Assembly (NCBI GenBank): GCA_030550495.1
Contig: JAUQPG010000006.1
Span: 16,972-63,871 of the forward strand
Origin: Candidatus Bipolaricaulota bacterium
GTDB lineage: Bacteria; Bipolaricaulota; Bipolaricaulia; RBG-16-55-9; DRXL01
DNA length: 46,900 nucleotides
Direction: 5' to 3'
This document shows, one piece after another, positions 24,506 to 33,243 of this stretch. The first letter of the stretch is position 1. Each line of letters opens with the position of its first letter. The notes under the pieces were generated by a model. The model saw only the letters and a program-made list of their open reading frames with translations. It had not been told where the DNA came from and made no database searches. The position numbers and the translations under genes were made by a program.

Positions 24506-25507
24506 TTAGCGCATATTCGCGACGATGGCCTGAGCGAACTCCTGCGTGCCCGCCCTGCCCCCAAGATCATAGGTGCGCACCTTGCCCTCCTGCAGCACTC
24601 TATAGAGCGCCTGCTCGATACGATTGGCAGCTTCTGTCTCTTTGAGGTGTCTCAGCATCAAGACTGCTGAGAGCAAGAGCGCTGTCGGGTTGACTTTGTT
24701 GAGTCCAGCGTACTTGGGAGCTGAGCCATGCACAGCTTCAAAGACGGCACAGTCGCGCCCAAAGTTCGCACCCGGTGCGACGCCCAGCCCGCCCATCATC
24801 CCCGCAGCTAGGTCTGAAATAATATCCCCGTAGAGATTGGGCAGAACGAGAACGTCAAAATTCCTCCAGCGCGTCACGAGCTGCATGCACATATTGTCTA
24901 CGATATAATCGCTGAACTCGATCTCCGGATATTTCTGGGCGACCTCGCGGGCGGTCTGCAGGAAAAGCCCATCACTGAGCTTCATAATGTTGGCTTTATG
25001 GACGGCCGCGACCTTCTTGCGCCCGTTGGCGCGCGCCCACTCGAACGCAAATTCTAGAATTCTGCGACTGCCTGGACGACTGATGATCTTGAGCGAGACA
25101 GCCACGTCGGGGGTGGTATAGTATTCGACTTGGGCGTAGAGATCTTCCGTGTTTTCTCGGAAGATCACGATATTTAAGTCTTGGAACGGGGTGGGCACGC
25201 CAGGCAAGGTCCACACGGGTCTCATACATGCGAAGAGATCGAGCCTCTTGCGCAAAGTCACATTGGCGCTGACCGAGCCCTTGCCGATGGGGGTGGTCAT
25301 GGGGCCTTTGAGCGCGACTTTGTATTGTTTAATAAGCTCGATAGTGCGGTCGGGGACGATGGGTTCTCCCCGGTTGAGAGGTTTTTCGCCAGCCTCGGCC
25401 TCGACCCATTCGATCTTAGCGCCGCTGGCGTCTAAGACTTTCAAGACAGCTTCGCACAGCTCCGGGCCAGTGCCGTCCCCGCGAATTAGCACGACTTTAT
25501 GGCTCAT
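24506..25507 (-). CDS. icd: Isocitrate dehydrogenase catalytic subunit (isocitrate/isopropylmalate family)
   Basis: Oxidatively decarboxylates isocitrate to 2-oxoglutarate. Family marks: IRGDGTGPE, GPMTTPIGKGSVSANVTLRKRLDLFACMRPV (the S-x-N phosphorylation-site/substrate loop of isocitrate enzymes), FRENTEDLYA, LYGDIISDLAAG and FEAVHGSAPKYAG. At 333 aa it stops where the Thermus-type enzyme would continue into a C-terminal domain. That domain is encoded by the separate gene 27 bp upstream in the same operon. AGGAGG ribosome site. Isopropylmalate or homoisocitrate activity is less likely. The cofactor is not settled, though NAD-type is suggested by the family. Confidence 0.85.
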   Translation of the reverse strand: MSHKVVLIRGDGTGPELCEAVLKVLDASGAKIEWVEAEAGEKPLNRGEPIVPDRTIELIKQYKVALKGPMTTPIGKGSVSANVTLRKRLDLFACMRPVWTLPGVPTPFQDLNIVIFRENTEDLYAQVEYYTTPDVAVSLKIISRPGSRRILEFAFEWARANGRKKVAAVHKANIMKLSDGLFLQTAREVAQKYPEIEFSDYIVDNMCMQLVTRWRNFDVLVLPNLYGDIISDLAAGMMGGLGVAPGANFGRDCAVFEAVHGSAPKYAGLNKVNPTALLLSAVLMLRHLKETEAANRIEQALYRVLQEGKVRTYDLGGRAGTQEFAQAIVANMR

Positions 25508-25534
25508 GCTCTTTCAGCCTCCTGATCTTGGCTC

Positions 25535-25831
25535 TTAATACGGCTCACTATACGCGTTTGCCCCATTGATCTCAAAAAGCTTCTGCACTTGAGTCCAGAC
25601 GTGCTTCTGGCTCAGGGTCTCTAAGAGGGCGTGCACGTCAGCGTGCGAGACTTCTCTATCTGCGCGGTAGCGACAGCACCACCAATCGCTAAATTCTGCA
25701 TTCGGCGCGATGGGCTGGACGACCCTTGTCCCGCGATTGGAGATGAATTGCAACACGAACGGCCCGATCTGCTTGGGCACATCAGGCATACCCGAAGACC
25801 AGAAATAGACATCAGCTCCGACGAGTTTCAT
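25535..25831 (-). CDS. Stand-alone C-terminal domain of Thermus-type isocitrate dehydrogenase
   Basis: 98 aa. The sequence parallels, from memory, the roughly 100-residue C-terminal extension of Thermus thermophilus isocitrate dehydrogenase: VGADVYFW against VGVDVFVE, LQFISNRGTRV against LKMISNRGTQV, WWCCRYRA against HYRCRFLY, and VWTQVQKLFEINGANAYSE against RWMHLEKLQEFDGEPGFTK. In Thermus this domain is fused after the catalytic core; here it is a separate gene placed before it. AAAGGGG ribosome site and its own promoter. The catalytic gene follows 27 bp downstream, so a two-subunit enzyme is likely. Assignment rests on recalled alignment. Confidence 0.75.
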   Translation of the reverse strand: MKLVGADVYFWSSGMPDVPKQIGPFVLQFISNRGTRVVQPIAPNAEFSDWWCCRYRADREVSHADVHALLETLSQKHVWTQVQKLFEINGANAYSEPY

Positions 25832-25878
25832 AGCTCATACCCCTTTAGCAGAAAACGTAAAGATCTGTGCGCACTTGT

Positions 25879-25907
25879 AGTATAGCAAGAAATTCGTGTC
25901 CGGCCAA
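25879..25907 (-). promoter_or_regulatory. Promoter of the isocitrate dehydrogenase operon
   Basis: Minus strand: -35 TTGGCC (25902-25907), 17 bp, -10 TATACT (25879-25884). Leader about 40 nt. Diverges from the HD-hydrolase promoter at 25921. Confidence 0.6.
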
Positions 25908-25920
25908 GCAATAGTAGATT

Positions 25921-25949
25921 TTGTCTTTTCGCGCGCATTTATCTAGAAT
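25921..25949 (+). promoter_or_regulatory. Leaderless-type promoter of the HD hydrolase
   Basis: -35 TTGTCT (25921-25926), 17 bp, -10 TAGAAT (25944-25949), then seven bases to the ATG at 25957. No ribosome site. Transcription should start at or one base before the start codon. Confidence 0.65.
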
Positions 25950-25956
25950 ATCTTCT

Positions 25957-27246
25957 ATGGACAAGGTCTTTCGCGATCCTGTACATAACCTGATCGGCTT
26001 CGATAGAGAGCGCGACGCTTTAGTGTTGGAACTCATTGATACCCCGCAGTTTCAGCGCCTGCGCAACATCCGCCAGCTGGGAGTGACTTCGCTTGTCTAC
26101 CCCGGAGCGACGCATACGCGCTTCTCCCATGCTTTGGGCACAGCGTTCTTAATGAAGCGCGTTCTAAAACACTTTCATGAACTCAATCCCCCAGCCGCCC
26201 TCCAGCGCATCTTGGACGAGCACCGCGAGTTGCTCTTAGCAGCAGCATTACTGCACGATCTGGGCCATCTCCCCTTCTCGCACTTATTAGAAGAATTTAC
26301 ACACATCCCTCACGAGGACTGGACGGTGCGCATCATCAGCGATCCCCAAAGCCCTGTGCACGCTGTCCTGGCTCGAGCCAATCCAAACTACCCCAAGCGA
26401 ATGATCCAGCTCTTTCAGAGGACATTCCAGCCGGCGTTCGCTGTGAAACTGCTCTCTAGTCAGCTCGACGTCGACCGCATGGAGTATCTCTTGAGAGACA
26501 GCCTCTGTACGGGGGTTACGTACGGATACTTCGACGTGAACTGGCTCATTCATAGTCTCAGACTCGTCAAGCAGCGCGACGACTGGGAATTAGCTATTGA
26601 TCTGCGCAAGGGGCTGCACGCCGCTGAAGGCTATGTGCTCGCGCGCTACTATATGTACCAACAAGTCTATCATCACAAGACGACGCGCGCTGCGGACGTC
26701 ATGGTACGCAAGATCTTGCAGAGAGCTTCCGAGCTCTTGCGCGCTGGACGCGATCTCCCTATGCCCACTCCATTGAGAAAACTCCTGACAGACCCACAGG
26801 CCCTCACCATCGCCGATCACGTGCAGTTGGACGACACCACCGTGCTGACGGCCTTACAAGCTTGGCGAGAGAGCACCGACCATATCCTTGCTGATCTCGC
26901 CCGCCGATTCTGGCATCGACGGCTCTTCAAGACCCTCGATATGCCGTTAGAAGAATTCACGGCGTGGTCGGTGCAGTTGCGCGAACTCGTGGCCCACGCC
27001 GGATTCGACCCGGACTATTATTTGGCTCTCGATCGAGCGAGCGATGACCCCTATACAGATCGCTACCTATGGACTAAGGGCGAGGTCGGGGAGAATATCT
27101 TTTTAGTTAACGACGCAGGAGAACTGATCGAACTTGCCCACGCTTCAGATGTCATCAGCGCGCTGCGCAATAAGACTTTTATTCAGGACCGTCTCTGCTT
27201 TCCTGAGGAGCTGCGCGAGCCAATCAGGCGCTTGCTTGGGCGTTGA
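25957..27246 (+). CDS. HD-domain phosphohydrolase (COG1078, SAMHD1/dGTPase-like)
   Basis: 429 aa. N-terminal FRDPVHNLIGF and FQRLRNIRQLG, then the metal-binding residues HTRFSHALG (H53/H58), ALLHDLGHLPFSH (H100-D101, H104, H109) and the later QLDVDRMEYLLRD. This is the standard COG1078 arrangement, related to dNTP triphosphohydrolases. Nucleotide hydrolysis is the likely chemistry. I take the ATG at 25957 because the longer frame starts inside the -35 box. The gene is divergent from the isocitrate dehydrogenase operon and overlaps the convergent Nudix gene by 23 bp. Confidence 0.87.
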   Translation: MDKVFRDPVHNLIGFDRERDALVLELIDTPQFQRLRNIRQLGVTSLVYPGATHTRFSHALGTAFLMKRVLKHFHELNPPAALQRILDEHRELLLAAALLHDLGHLPFSHLLEEFTHIPHEDWTVRIISDPQSPVHAVLARANPNYPKRMIQLFQRTFQPAFAVKLLSSQLDVDRMEYLLRDSLCTGVTYGYFDVNWLIHSLRLVKQRDDWELAIDLRKGLHAAEGYVLARYYMYQQVYHHKTTRAADVMVRKILQRASELLRAGRDLPMPTPLRKLLTDPQALTIADHVQLDDTTVLTALQAWRESTDHILADLARRFWHRRLFKTLDMPLEEFTAWSVQLRELVAHAGFDPDYYLALDRASDDPYTDRYLWTKGEVGENIFLVNDAGELIELAHASDVISALRNKTFIQDRLCFPEELREPIRRLLGR

Positions 27247-27649
27247 GAAATCTCTCAGCTTTATCGAGAAGCTCTTGAGCGTTCTCGTAGCTGAGCCGCT
27301 GGCGCGTCCGCTCATAACTCGCCCATAGATAATCCAAATGCTCCCTAGAGAGCTTGACGTCAAACGACCGCGCACGCCCTAAAAAGTAGATAGATTCTTT
27401 AGAGAAGCTCCTCGACCCTCGCGTGAACTTGTAGTGAATCACTTCACGAAAGCCGGGTAGGATCTCTACGTCAATCCCAGCCTCCTCGTGAAGCTCTCGC
27501 AGGGCTGCTGCCGTCTCGTCTTCGTTGGGTTCGACGCGCCCTTTAGGGAAGCCCCAATGTCCACCACTGGCGCTGCGCAACAGTAAATACTCGCGGCCGG
27601 CAGGGCCGTCCCGAAAGACGATCACGCCGGCCGAACGCTCGGTCTCCAT
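27224..27649 (-). CDS. Nudix hydrolase, diadenosine-polyphosphate type
   Basis: 141 aa. The Nudix box is complete: GRVEPNEDETAAALRELHEE then AGI, matching G-x5-E-x7-REUxEE-x-GU. The N-terminus ERSAGVIVF and HWGFPKGRVE are typical of Ap4A-hydrolase-like members, which remove alarmone dinucleotides made by tRNA synthetases under stress. The ATG lies two bases after the rpoB stop, and no ribosome site is seen, so it is coupled to rpoB at the place where rpoC normally sits. The last 23 bp overlap the convergent HD gene. Confidence 0.87.
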   Translation of the reverse strand: METERSAGVIVFRDGPAGREYLLLRSASGGHWGFPKGRVEPNEDETAAALRELHEEAGIDVEILPGFREVIHYKFTRGSRSFSKESIYFLGRARSFDVKLSREHLDYLWASYERTRQRLSYENAQELLDKAERFLNAQASA

Positions 27650-27651
27650 AA

Positions 27652-30600
27652 TCAGTCTAGGTCGATCTCATGATCTTTCTCGTCGTATGCGCGAACGCTT
27701 AAGCCCAAGCTCTTCAGCTCTTTGACTAAGACCTTGAAGGACTCCGGCAGCCCCGGCTTGGGGAATTCCTCGCCCTTGAAGATCGCCTTGTAGAGCTGCA
27801 CTCGCCCACGGGTGTCGTCGCTCTTGAGGGTGAGCATCTCTTGCAAGGTCGCGGCTGCGCCGTAGGCTTCGAGCGCCCAGACCTCCATCTCGCCCAGGCG
27901 CTGACCGCCCATCTGGGCCTTGCCGCCTAAGGGCTGCTGCGTAATCAAGCTATACGGTCCCACCGAGCGCGCATGGATCTTCTCATCGGCGATATGCTCG
28001 AGCTTCAGCATATACATATAGCCCACGGTGACAGGGTGCTCGAACGGCTCGCCGGTGCGCCCATCGCGCAAAATAACCTTACCCATAGGATATTTGGGGT
28101 CATCGCCATCGGCCAGGCCGTGCTTGGCTCGCTCTTGATAAAGCTCTGTGAGGATCTGATCTTCGGGAGCGCCGTCGAAGACCGGCGAGGCCATGTACTC
28201 GCCCTTGAGATGGGCTAGCCACCCCAAATGGGCTTCAAAGACCTGCCCCAGGTTCATGCGCGACGGCACCCCTAGGGGATTGAGAATCATATCGACGGGG
28301 GTACCATCGGGTAAGAAGGGCATATCTTCCACGGGGAGGATCTTGGCAATAACGCCCTTGTTGCCGTGGCGCCCCGCAAGCTTATCCCCAATCGAGATCT
28401 TCTTGCGCTGGGCTACGTACACTTTGACTAATTGATTGACACCGGGTTCGAGTTCATCGCCTTTGTCGCGTGAGAACTTTTTGACGCGAATGACCTTGCC
28501 TCCTTCAGTGGTGGGCGGCAGTCTTAACGACGTATTACGTACGTTGCGGGAGCGTTCCCCGAAGATCGACTTAAAGATACGCTCTTCAGGGGTGGGCTCG
28601 GTCTCGCCGCGCGGCGTGATCTTCCCCACCAGAATATCCCCCATCTTCACTTCCGTCCCGACACGCACGACCCCATCTTCGTCGAGATTTCTCAGCTCTT
28701 CTTTGCTTAAGTCAGGGATATCATCGGTGATCTCTTCGGGGCCGAGCTTGGTCTCCTCAGCTCGGACTTCGTACTCCTGAATGTGAATCGAATCGAGAAT
28801 ATCTTCTCTCACTAAGCGCTCGCTGATGACGATGGCATCTTCGTAATTATAGCCCTCAAACGGCAAGAAGCATACTAAGACGTTAACCCCAAGCGCCAGC
28901 TCGCCCTGATCAGTTGCCGGGCCATCAGCTAAGACCTCGCCCTTCTTGACTTTCTGTCCCACCCTGACAATCGGACGCTGATGAACAAGCGTATCTTGAT
29001 TGGAACGATCGAACGTGATGAGCTGATAGACATGCTCCTTGCGTCCAGATTTCACCACGATCTTTTGCGCGTCGACATAGGAGACGACCCCGTCTTCTTC
29101 AGCGATGACGAGCATTCCCGAGTCGCGAGCGACCTTCGCTTCCATCCCCGTTCCCACATACGGCGCTTGGGGCTTGAGCAACGGGACAGCTTGGCGTTGC
29201 ATATTTGCCCCCATGAGCGCGCGGTTGGAGTCGTCATGCTCTAAAAACGGGATGAGCGACGCAGAGACACTCACCAGCGCTGACGGGGAGACTTCAATAA
29301 AGTCGACTTCTTCGCGCGGCACAACGCGAATATTCTCGCGCCCCGTGCGGATCTCCACTTCCTTGGGGATGATCTTACCGTCTTTATCTAACGGAACGGT
29401 CGCGGGCGCAATCTTATAGCGCTCTTCCTCATCGGCCATGAGATACTTGATCTCATTCGTCACTTTGCCGTTCTTGACTACGCGATAGGGCGCCTCTAAA
29501 AATCCGTAGTCATTGATACGAGCATACGTGGCCATGCTCGTGATGAGCCCGATATTCTGACCTTCAGGGGTCTCGATGGGGCAGATACGATCATAGTGAG
29601 AGGGGTGGACGTCGCGTACTTCGATGCTGGCGCGGCGCTTCTTCATCGCGCCCCCTAGGGCTGAGAGCCGACGCTTGTGAGTCAGCTCCGTTAACGGATT
29701 AGTCTGCTCTAGGAACTGCGAGAGCCGCCCCACGTAAAAGAGCTTATTGAGCGCCGCTTGCACAATCCGCCCACTGATGAGATTTCTTAAGGGCTCCTCC
29801 TCTTCTTCTTCGAGGATCGACTTGCTGAGACGGTCTTGAGCTAGACGGGCCATGCGGCGCAAGCCCTCACGCAACCTGTTATACGCGGTCTCACCCGGGG
29901 TCTCGACACGCTTGTTCGCTAGATGATCTTTGTCGTCCACTAACAAGGGGTTATACGGGACCTCTAAGAGGCGCTTGAGCGTGAGCGCGATCTCTTCTTT
30001 GTGCAAGACTGTATCGTGTTCCGGGCGATCTAAGCCCAATTTCTTATTGACCATGAACCGCCCGACCCGCGACAAACTGAACGTCTCTGGGTTGAAGAAC
30101 AGATTAATGAAGAAATCTTGTTTAGTCTTCTGGGTGGGGCGCTCAGCACCGCGAAGCTTCCGATAGATCAGATCGAGAGCGGCTTCGGCAGAAGCCGTCT
30201 TGTCTTCGTCGAGGCTGCGCTGGATATAGCGATCGAGACAATGCACACGTGGCGGCTGCGCCCGCACGATCTGCTCAATGAGATCAGGGGTCAGCCGATC
30301 CCCCTCGCGCGCGATCACCTTCCCGTTGGTGATGGGCTCCGTGATCGTGCAGTCGACAAAGCGCGCCAGCTTCTCCGCGGTAATGGGGTTCAGTGTCACT
30401 GAATAGAGCTTGTAGATATCGGCGGTCGTGTAGCCGAGGGCCCGCAAGAGCACTGTCGGGGGGATATTCCCCCTGCGATCTAATTGTGCGACGACGCGCT
30501 CCTTCTTTGTGTCGAGCACGAACTCCAACCATGCCCCATAATCAGGGAGGATCTGCGCGCGATACTCCGTGGGCCCTTCTTTTGTGAAATAGACCCCTGG

Positions 30601-30993
30601 CGAGCGCGTCAAATGATTGACCAACGCGTTCTCGGAGCCGTTGATGATGAACGTCCCGCGCGCGGTCATGAGCGGGATGTCCGCGATGTACAGCTCATCT
30701 TCCCTGATCTTTTTGCCGTTCTGCTTGAGAATCCCCTTGACGCGCAGCGTCGCAGCATATGTTAGATTTTTATCCTTGCACTCTTGCTCAGAATACGGGG
30801 GAGGGACGAGCCGTGGGTCTTTGAGCTCGAGCTCAAGTCCCTCGCGCCCCTCACCCTTGATGGGACTGATCTCACGTATAAGCTCGGCGATCCCCTCGTT
30901 GAGAAACCACTCATACGAGCGCTTCTGATCCCGCAACAGATAGGGGAGTTCCATCGCGTGGCCGACACGGCCCCACAAACGTCGTGTGCGCAT
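27652..30993 (-). CDS. rpoB: DNA-directed RNA polymerase beta subunit
   Basis: 1113 aa, a short form without large lineage inserts. Conserved segments include DHLANKRVETPGE, LSQFLEQTNPLTELTHKRRL (425-443, rifampicin pocket), CPIETPEGQNIGLI, GDKLAGRHGNKGV and the C-terminal GGQRLGEMEVWALEAYGA. After SALG the usual PGGLTRERAGFE is replaced by GAMKKRRASIE (447-457), one residue shorter, altering fork loop 2; I checked this against the bases. E429 and T435 replace E. coli D516 and S522. A ribosome site AAGGAGG lies only three bases from the ATG. rplL is 83 bp upstream. rpoC does not follow; a Nudix gene does. Confidence 0.97.
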   Translation of the reverse strand: MRTRRLWGRVGHAMELPYLLRDQKRSYEWFLNEGIAELIREISPIKGEGREGLELELKDPRLVPPPYSEQECKDKNLTYAATLRVKGILKQNGKKIREDELYIADIPLMTARGTFIINGSENALVNHLTRSPGVYFTKEGPTEYRAQILPDYGAWLEFVLDTKKERVVAQLDRRGNIPPTVLLRALGYTTADIYKLYSVTLNPITAEKLARFVDCTITEPITNGKVIAREGDRLTPDLIEQIVRAQPPRVHCLDRYIQRSLDEDKTASAEAALDLIYRKLRGAERPTQKTKQDFFINLFFNPETFSLSRVGRFMVNKKLGLDRPEHDTVLHKEEIALTLKRLLEVPYNPLLVDDKDHLANKRVETPGETAYNRLREGLRRMARLAQDRLSKSILEEEEEEPLRNLISGRIVQAALNKLFYVGRLSQFLEQTNPLTELTHKRRLSALGGAMKKRRASIEVRDVHPSHYDRICPIETPEGQNIGLITSMATYARINDYGFLEAPYRVVKNGKVTNEIKYLMADEEERYKIAPATVPLDKDGKIIPKEVEIRTGRENIRVVPREEVDFIEVSPSALVSVSASLIPFLEHDDSNRALMGANMQRQAVPLLKPQAPYVGTGMEAKVARDSGMLVIAEEDGVVSYVDAQKIVVKSGRKEHVYQLITFDRSNQDTLVHQRPIVRVGQKVKKGEVLADGPATDQGELALGVNVLVCFLPFEGYNYEDAIVISERLVREDILDSIHIQEYEVRAEETKLGPEEITDDIPDLSKEELRNLDEDGVVRVGTEVKMGDILVGKITPRGETEPTPEERIFKSIFGERSRNVRNTSLRLPPTTEGGKVIRVKKFSRDKGDELEPGVNQLVKVYVAQRKKISIGDKLAGRHGNKGVIAKILPVEDMPFLPDGTPVDMILNPLGVPSRMNLGQVFEAHLGWLAHLKGEYMASPVFDGAPEDQILTELYQERAKHGLADGDDPKYPMGKVILRDGRTGEPFEHPVTVGYMYMLKLEHIADEKIHARSVGPYSLITQQPLGGKAQMGGQRLGEMEVWALEAYGAAATLQEMLTLKSDDTRGRVQLYKAIFKGEEFPKPGLPESFKVLVKELKSLGLSVRAYDEKDHEIDLD

Positions 30994-31019
30994 AACCCTC
31001 CTTCACCCAAACAGAGCAT

Positions 31020-31037
31020 AGGGCGCGACCGCGCCCT
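31020..31037 (-). other. Hairpin in the rplL-rpoB gap
   Basis: AGGGCGCG and CGCGCCCT pair perfectly around a 2-nt centre; in practice about a 7-bp stem with a tetraloop. No T-tract follows, so it is not a standard terminator. In E. coli the same gap holds an attenuator and an RNase III site; a similar role is an inference. Confidence 0.45.
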
Positions 31038-31076
31038 CGCTCAGCTCTATAAATTCAGTGAGCAAGACTCCCCAGA

Positions 31077-31472
31077 CTATTGGATCTCGACCTCGGCTCC
31101 GACAGCAACCAACTGCTCTTTGATCTTGTTCGCCTCTTCTTCACTGATCCCTTCCTTAATCACTGCGGGCACGTGATCGACCAAGTCCTTGCTCTCCTTA
31201 AGACCCTTGCCCGTAATGTCTTTGACAACTTTGATGAGCTGTACTTTCTGTTGGCCCGCGTTCTTGAGGACAACTTTGAACGTCGTCTTCTCCGCGGTCG
31301 CCGTAGCGCCCCCAGCCCCGGCTGCTGCGCCGGGCATAGGCGCCACCATCATGGGCACACCCGCAGAGGCCTTCACACCAAACTTCTCCTCGAGAGCCTT
31401 GACCAGCTCCGAGAGCTCCTTGACGGTCATCTGCTCGACCGTCGCCACCATCTCTTCGATATTTACAGCCAT
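31077..31472 (-). CDS. rplL: 50S ribosomal protein L7/L12
   Basis: Flexible stalk protein that recruits translational GTPases. The N-terminal dimerisation domain contains MTVKELSELVKALEEKFGV. An Ala/Gly/Met-rich hinge follows (about 40-60). The C-terminal factor-binding domain contains FKVVLKNAGQQKVQLIKVVK and GLKESKDLVDHVP. 131 aa, standard. It lies 27 bp downstream of rplJ and 83 bp upstream of rpoB, the usual order. A GAGGAGG-type ribosome site precedes it (31480-31490). Confidence 0.97.
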   Translation of the reverse strand: MAVNIEEMVATVEQMTVKELSELVKALEEKFGVKASAGVPMMVAPMPGAAAGAGGATATAEKTTFKVVLKNAGQQKVQLIKVVKDITGKGLKESKDLVDHVPAVIKEGISEEEANKIKEQLVAVGAEVEIQ

Positions 31473-31499
31473 GGAGAATCCCTCCTCAAGGATTTCGAT

Positions 31500-32045
31500 T
31501 TAATTATTAGCTGGGGGTGTCTGTTGCTCCCCCTCGCGCTTCTTGCGTATCTCATCTAGGACGCTGACAAAATCGCGCAGCACCGCGCTGAGCACGCTCG
31601 CTAACTGCTGAATTGGGGCTTGCAACGTGTTGACCAACATGGCGAGCAATTCCTGGCGGCTGGGCAGGCTCGCTAGCTGCTCGGCTTCTTGAGCGCTGAC
31701 GACGACGCCCTCCATGATGCCGCCTTTGATCTTATACTTCTCGAATTTCTTCGTCAGTTCTTGGGAGATCTTAAACACTAGCGCCGGATCATCATAGCTG
31801 ATGCACAACCCTGTGGGGCCGCGCAGATATGGATCAATATCTTTGATGCCGACGCGCTCCGCGGCAAGCCGCGCTAGAGTATTTTGCACCACACGATACT
31901 CCAACCCGTGCTTGCGCAACTCCCGGCGCAACTCGACCATCTCGGAAGCCGTCAGCCCATGAAAATCCGAAAAGACAATAGCTTTCGATCTCCTAAAACG
32001 CTCTTCAAGCAAACTGACAGCTTGCTCTTTTTCTGCTGTGGGCAT
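31500..32045 (-). CDS. rplJ: 50S ribosomal protein L10
   Basis: Anchors the L7/L12 stalk to 23S rRNA. The start is the ATG at 32045 (MPTAEKEQAVSLLEERF), which has a GGGAGGAG ribosome site; the 18-residue extension to 32099 reads back into the rplA 3' region and lacks support. Typical segments are AIVFSDFHGLTASEMVELRR and VVQNTLARLAAE; the C-terminal helix that carries L12 dimers ends the protein. 181 aa. In other bacteria L10-L12 represses this operon by binding the rplJ leader; here the gap to rplA is 16 bp. Confidence 0.95.
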   Translation of the reverse strand: MPTAEKEQAVSLLEERFRRSKAIVFSDFHGLTASEMVELRRELRKHGLEYRVVQNTLARLAAERVGIKDIDPYLRGPTGLCISYDDPALVFKISQELTKKFEKYKIKGGIMEGVVVSAQEAEQLASLPSRQELLAMLVNTLQAPIQQLASVLSAVLRDFVSVLDEIRKKREGEQQTPPANN

Positions 32046-32061
32046 AGCCAACTCCTCCCGA

Positions 32062-32775
32062 TTAGAGCTGCCTGGCGGCGACCAGCTTCTGCAAGTCATC
32101 GGGATCGACTTTGATCCCCGGTCCCAGCGTCGAGCTGATCGTGACGGACTTAATCAGACGCCCCTTGATATCTGCAGGCTTCTCTTCCAAGACAGCTGCC
32201 GTAAGGGCTACAAGATTCTCTTTGAGCTGCTCCACACTGAACGAGCACCGCCCAAACGATGAGTGTATATTGCCGTATTCGTCGAGACGAAACTCGATCT
32301 TGCCGCGCTTGAGCTCTTTAATAGCCGTGCCGATCTCCGGCGTGACCGTGCCCGACTTGGGACTGGGCATGAGCCCTCGCGGCCCCAAGATCTTACCGAT
32401 CCTGCTGACGACACCCATCATATCGGGCGTCGCCACGACACGGTCAAACTCCAGCCAGCCTCCTTCGATCTTCTTCACGAGGTCTTCGCCCCCGACGTAA
32501 TCCGCCCCGGCCTCCTGGGCTTCTTTAATCTTCTCGCCCTTGGCAAAGGCCAGGACAGTAACGGTCTTCCCCACCCCATGGGGAAGCGTCACCGCCCCGC
32601 GAATGCGATGCTCGTTCTTTTTGGGGTCGACCGCGAGCCGAAAAGCCACATCAGCCGATTCATCAAACTTGGCCGTCGCACACTCCTTCATCAGCCTGAT
32701 CGCTTCGTCAACTGTATAAAATCTCGTGCGGTCGACCTTCTCTCTGACAGCCAGATAGCGTTTGCTGCGCTCCAT
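32062..32775 (-). CDS. rplA: 50S ribosomal protein L1
   Basis: Binds the mobile L1 stalk of 23S rRNA and assists release of deacylated tRNA. MERSKRYLAVREKVDR at the start, IRGAVTLPHGVGKTVTVLAF and the signature MPSPKSGTVTPEIG are all present. 237 aa, normal. It follows rplK by 12 bp. In E. coli free L1 represses the L11-L1 pair by binding its message; that site was not identified here. Confidence 0.97.
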   Translation of the reverse strand: MERSKRYLAVREKVDRTRFYTVDEAIRLMKECATAKFDESADVAFRLAVDPKKNEHRIRGAVTLPHGVGKTVTVLAFAKGEKIKEAQEAGADYVGGEDLVKKIEGGWLEFDRVVATPDMMGVVSRIGKILGPRGLMPSPKSGTVTPEIGTAIKELKRGKIEFRLDEYGNIHSSFGRCSFSVEQLKENLVALTAAVLEEKPADIKGRLIKSVTISSTLGPGIKVDPDDLQKLVAARQL

Positions 32776-32787
32776 AGGAAATCTCCC

Positions 32788-33228
32788 CTAGTTCTCCACG
32801 ATCTCGATGCCCATATTGCGTGCCGTGCCCGCGAGCGTCTTCATCGCGGCTTCGAGAGAATTGACATTCATATCAGCCATCTTGATCTCAGCGATGCGCC
32901 GGAGCTGCTCGATCGTGATCTTGCCAACCTTGACCGTATTGGGCTGGCCAGACCCCTTGGGGACGCCGGCAGCCCGCCTGAGCAACTCGCTCGCCGGCGG
33001 CTTTTTTAAGATAAAATCGAATGATTTATCCGCATAGACCGTGATCTGCACGGGAATAATTAACCCCTTCTCTTCGTTCTTCGTCGCATCGTTAAAGCGC
33101 TTGCAAAACTCGGCAATATTGATCTTATGTTCCGCAAGGGCAGGCCCAACAGGGGGAGCTGGGGTCGCTTGCCCTGCGGGCAACTGGAGCTTCACTACAG
33201 CTGTGACTTGCTTCTTGGCAGCAGCCAT
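32788..33228 (-). CDS. rplK: 50S ribosomal protein L11
   Basis: Part of the GTPase-associated centre; needed for RelA activation. It has [20 protein letters not shown], the family signature, with the N-terminal domain hinged to the rRNA-binding C-terminal domain ([36 protein letters not shown]). 146 aa. A ribosome site AGGAG is ten bases upstream, inside the gap of 15 bp after nusG. Confidence 0.97.
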   Translation of the reverse strand: MAAAKKQVTAVVKLQLPAGQATPAPPVGPALAEHKINIAEFCKRFNDATKNEEKGLIIPVQITVYADKSFDFILKKPPASELLRRAAGVPKGSGQPNTVKVGKITIEQLRRIAEIKMADMNVNSLEAAMKTLAGTARNMGIEIVEN

Positions 33229-33243
33229 GATCAGTCACGCTCC

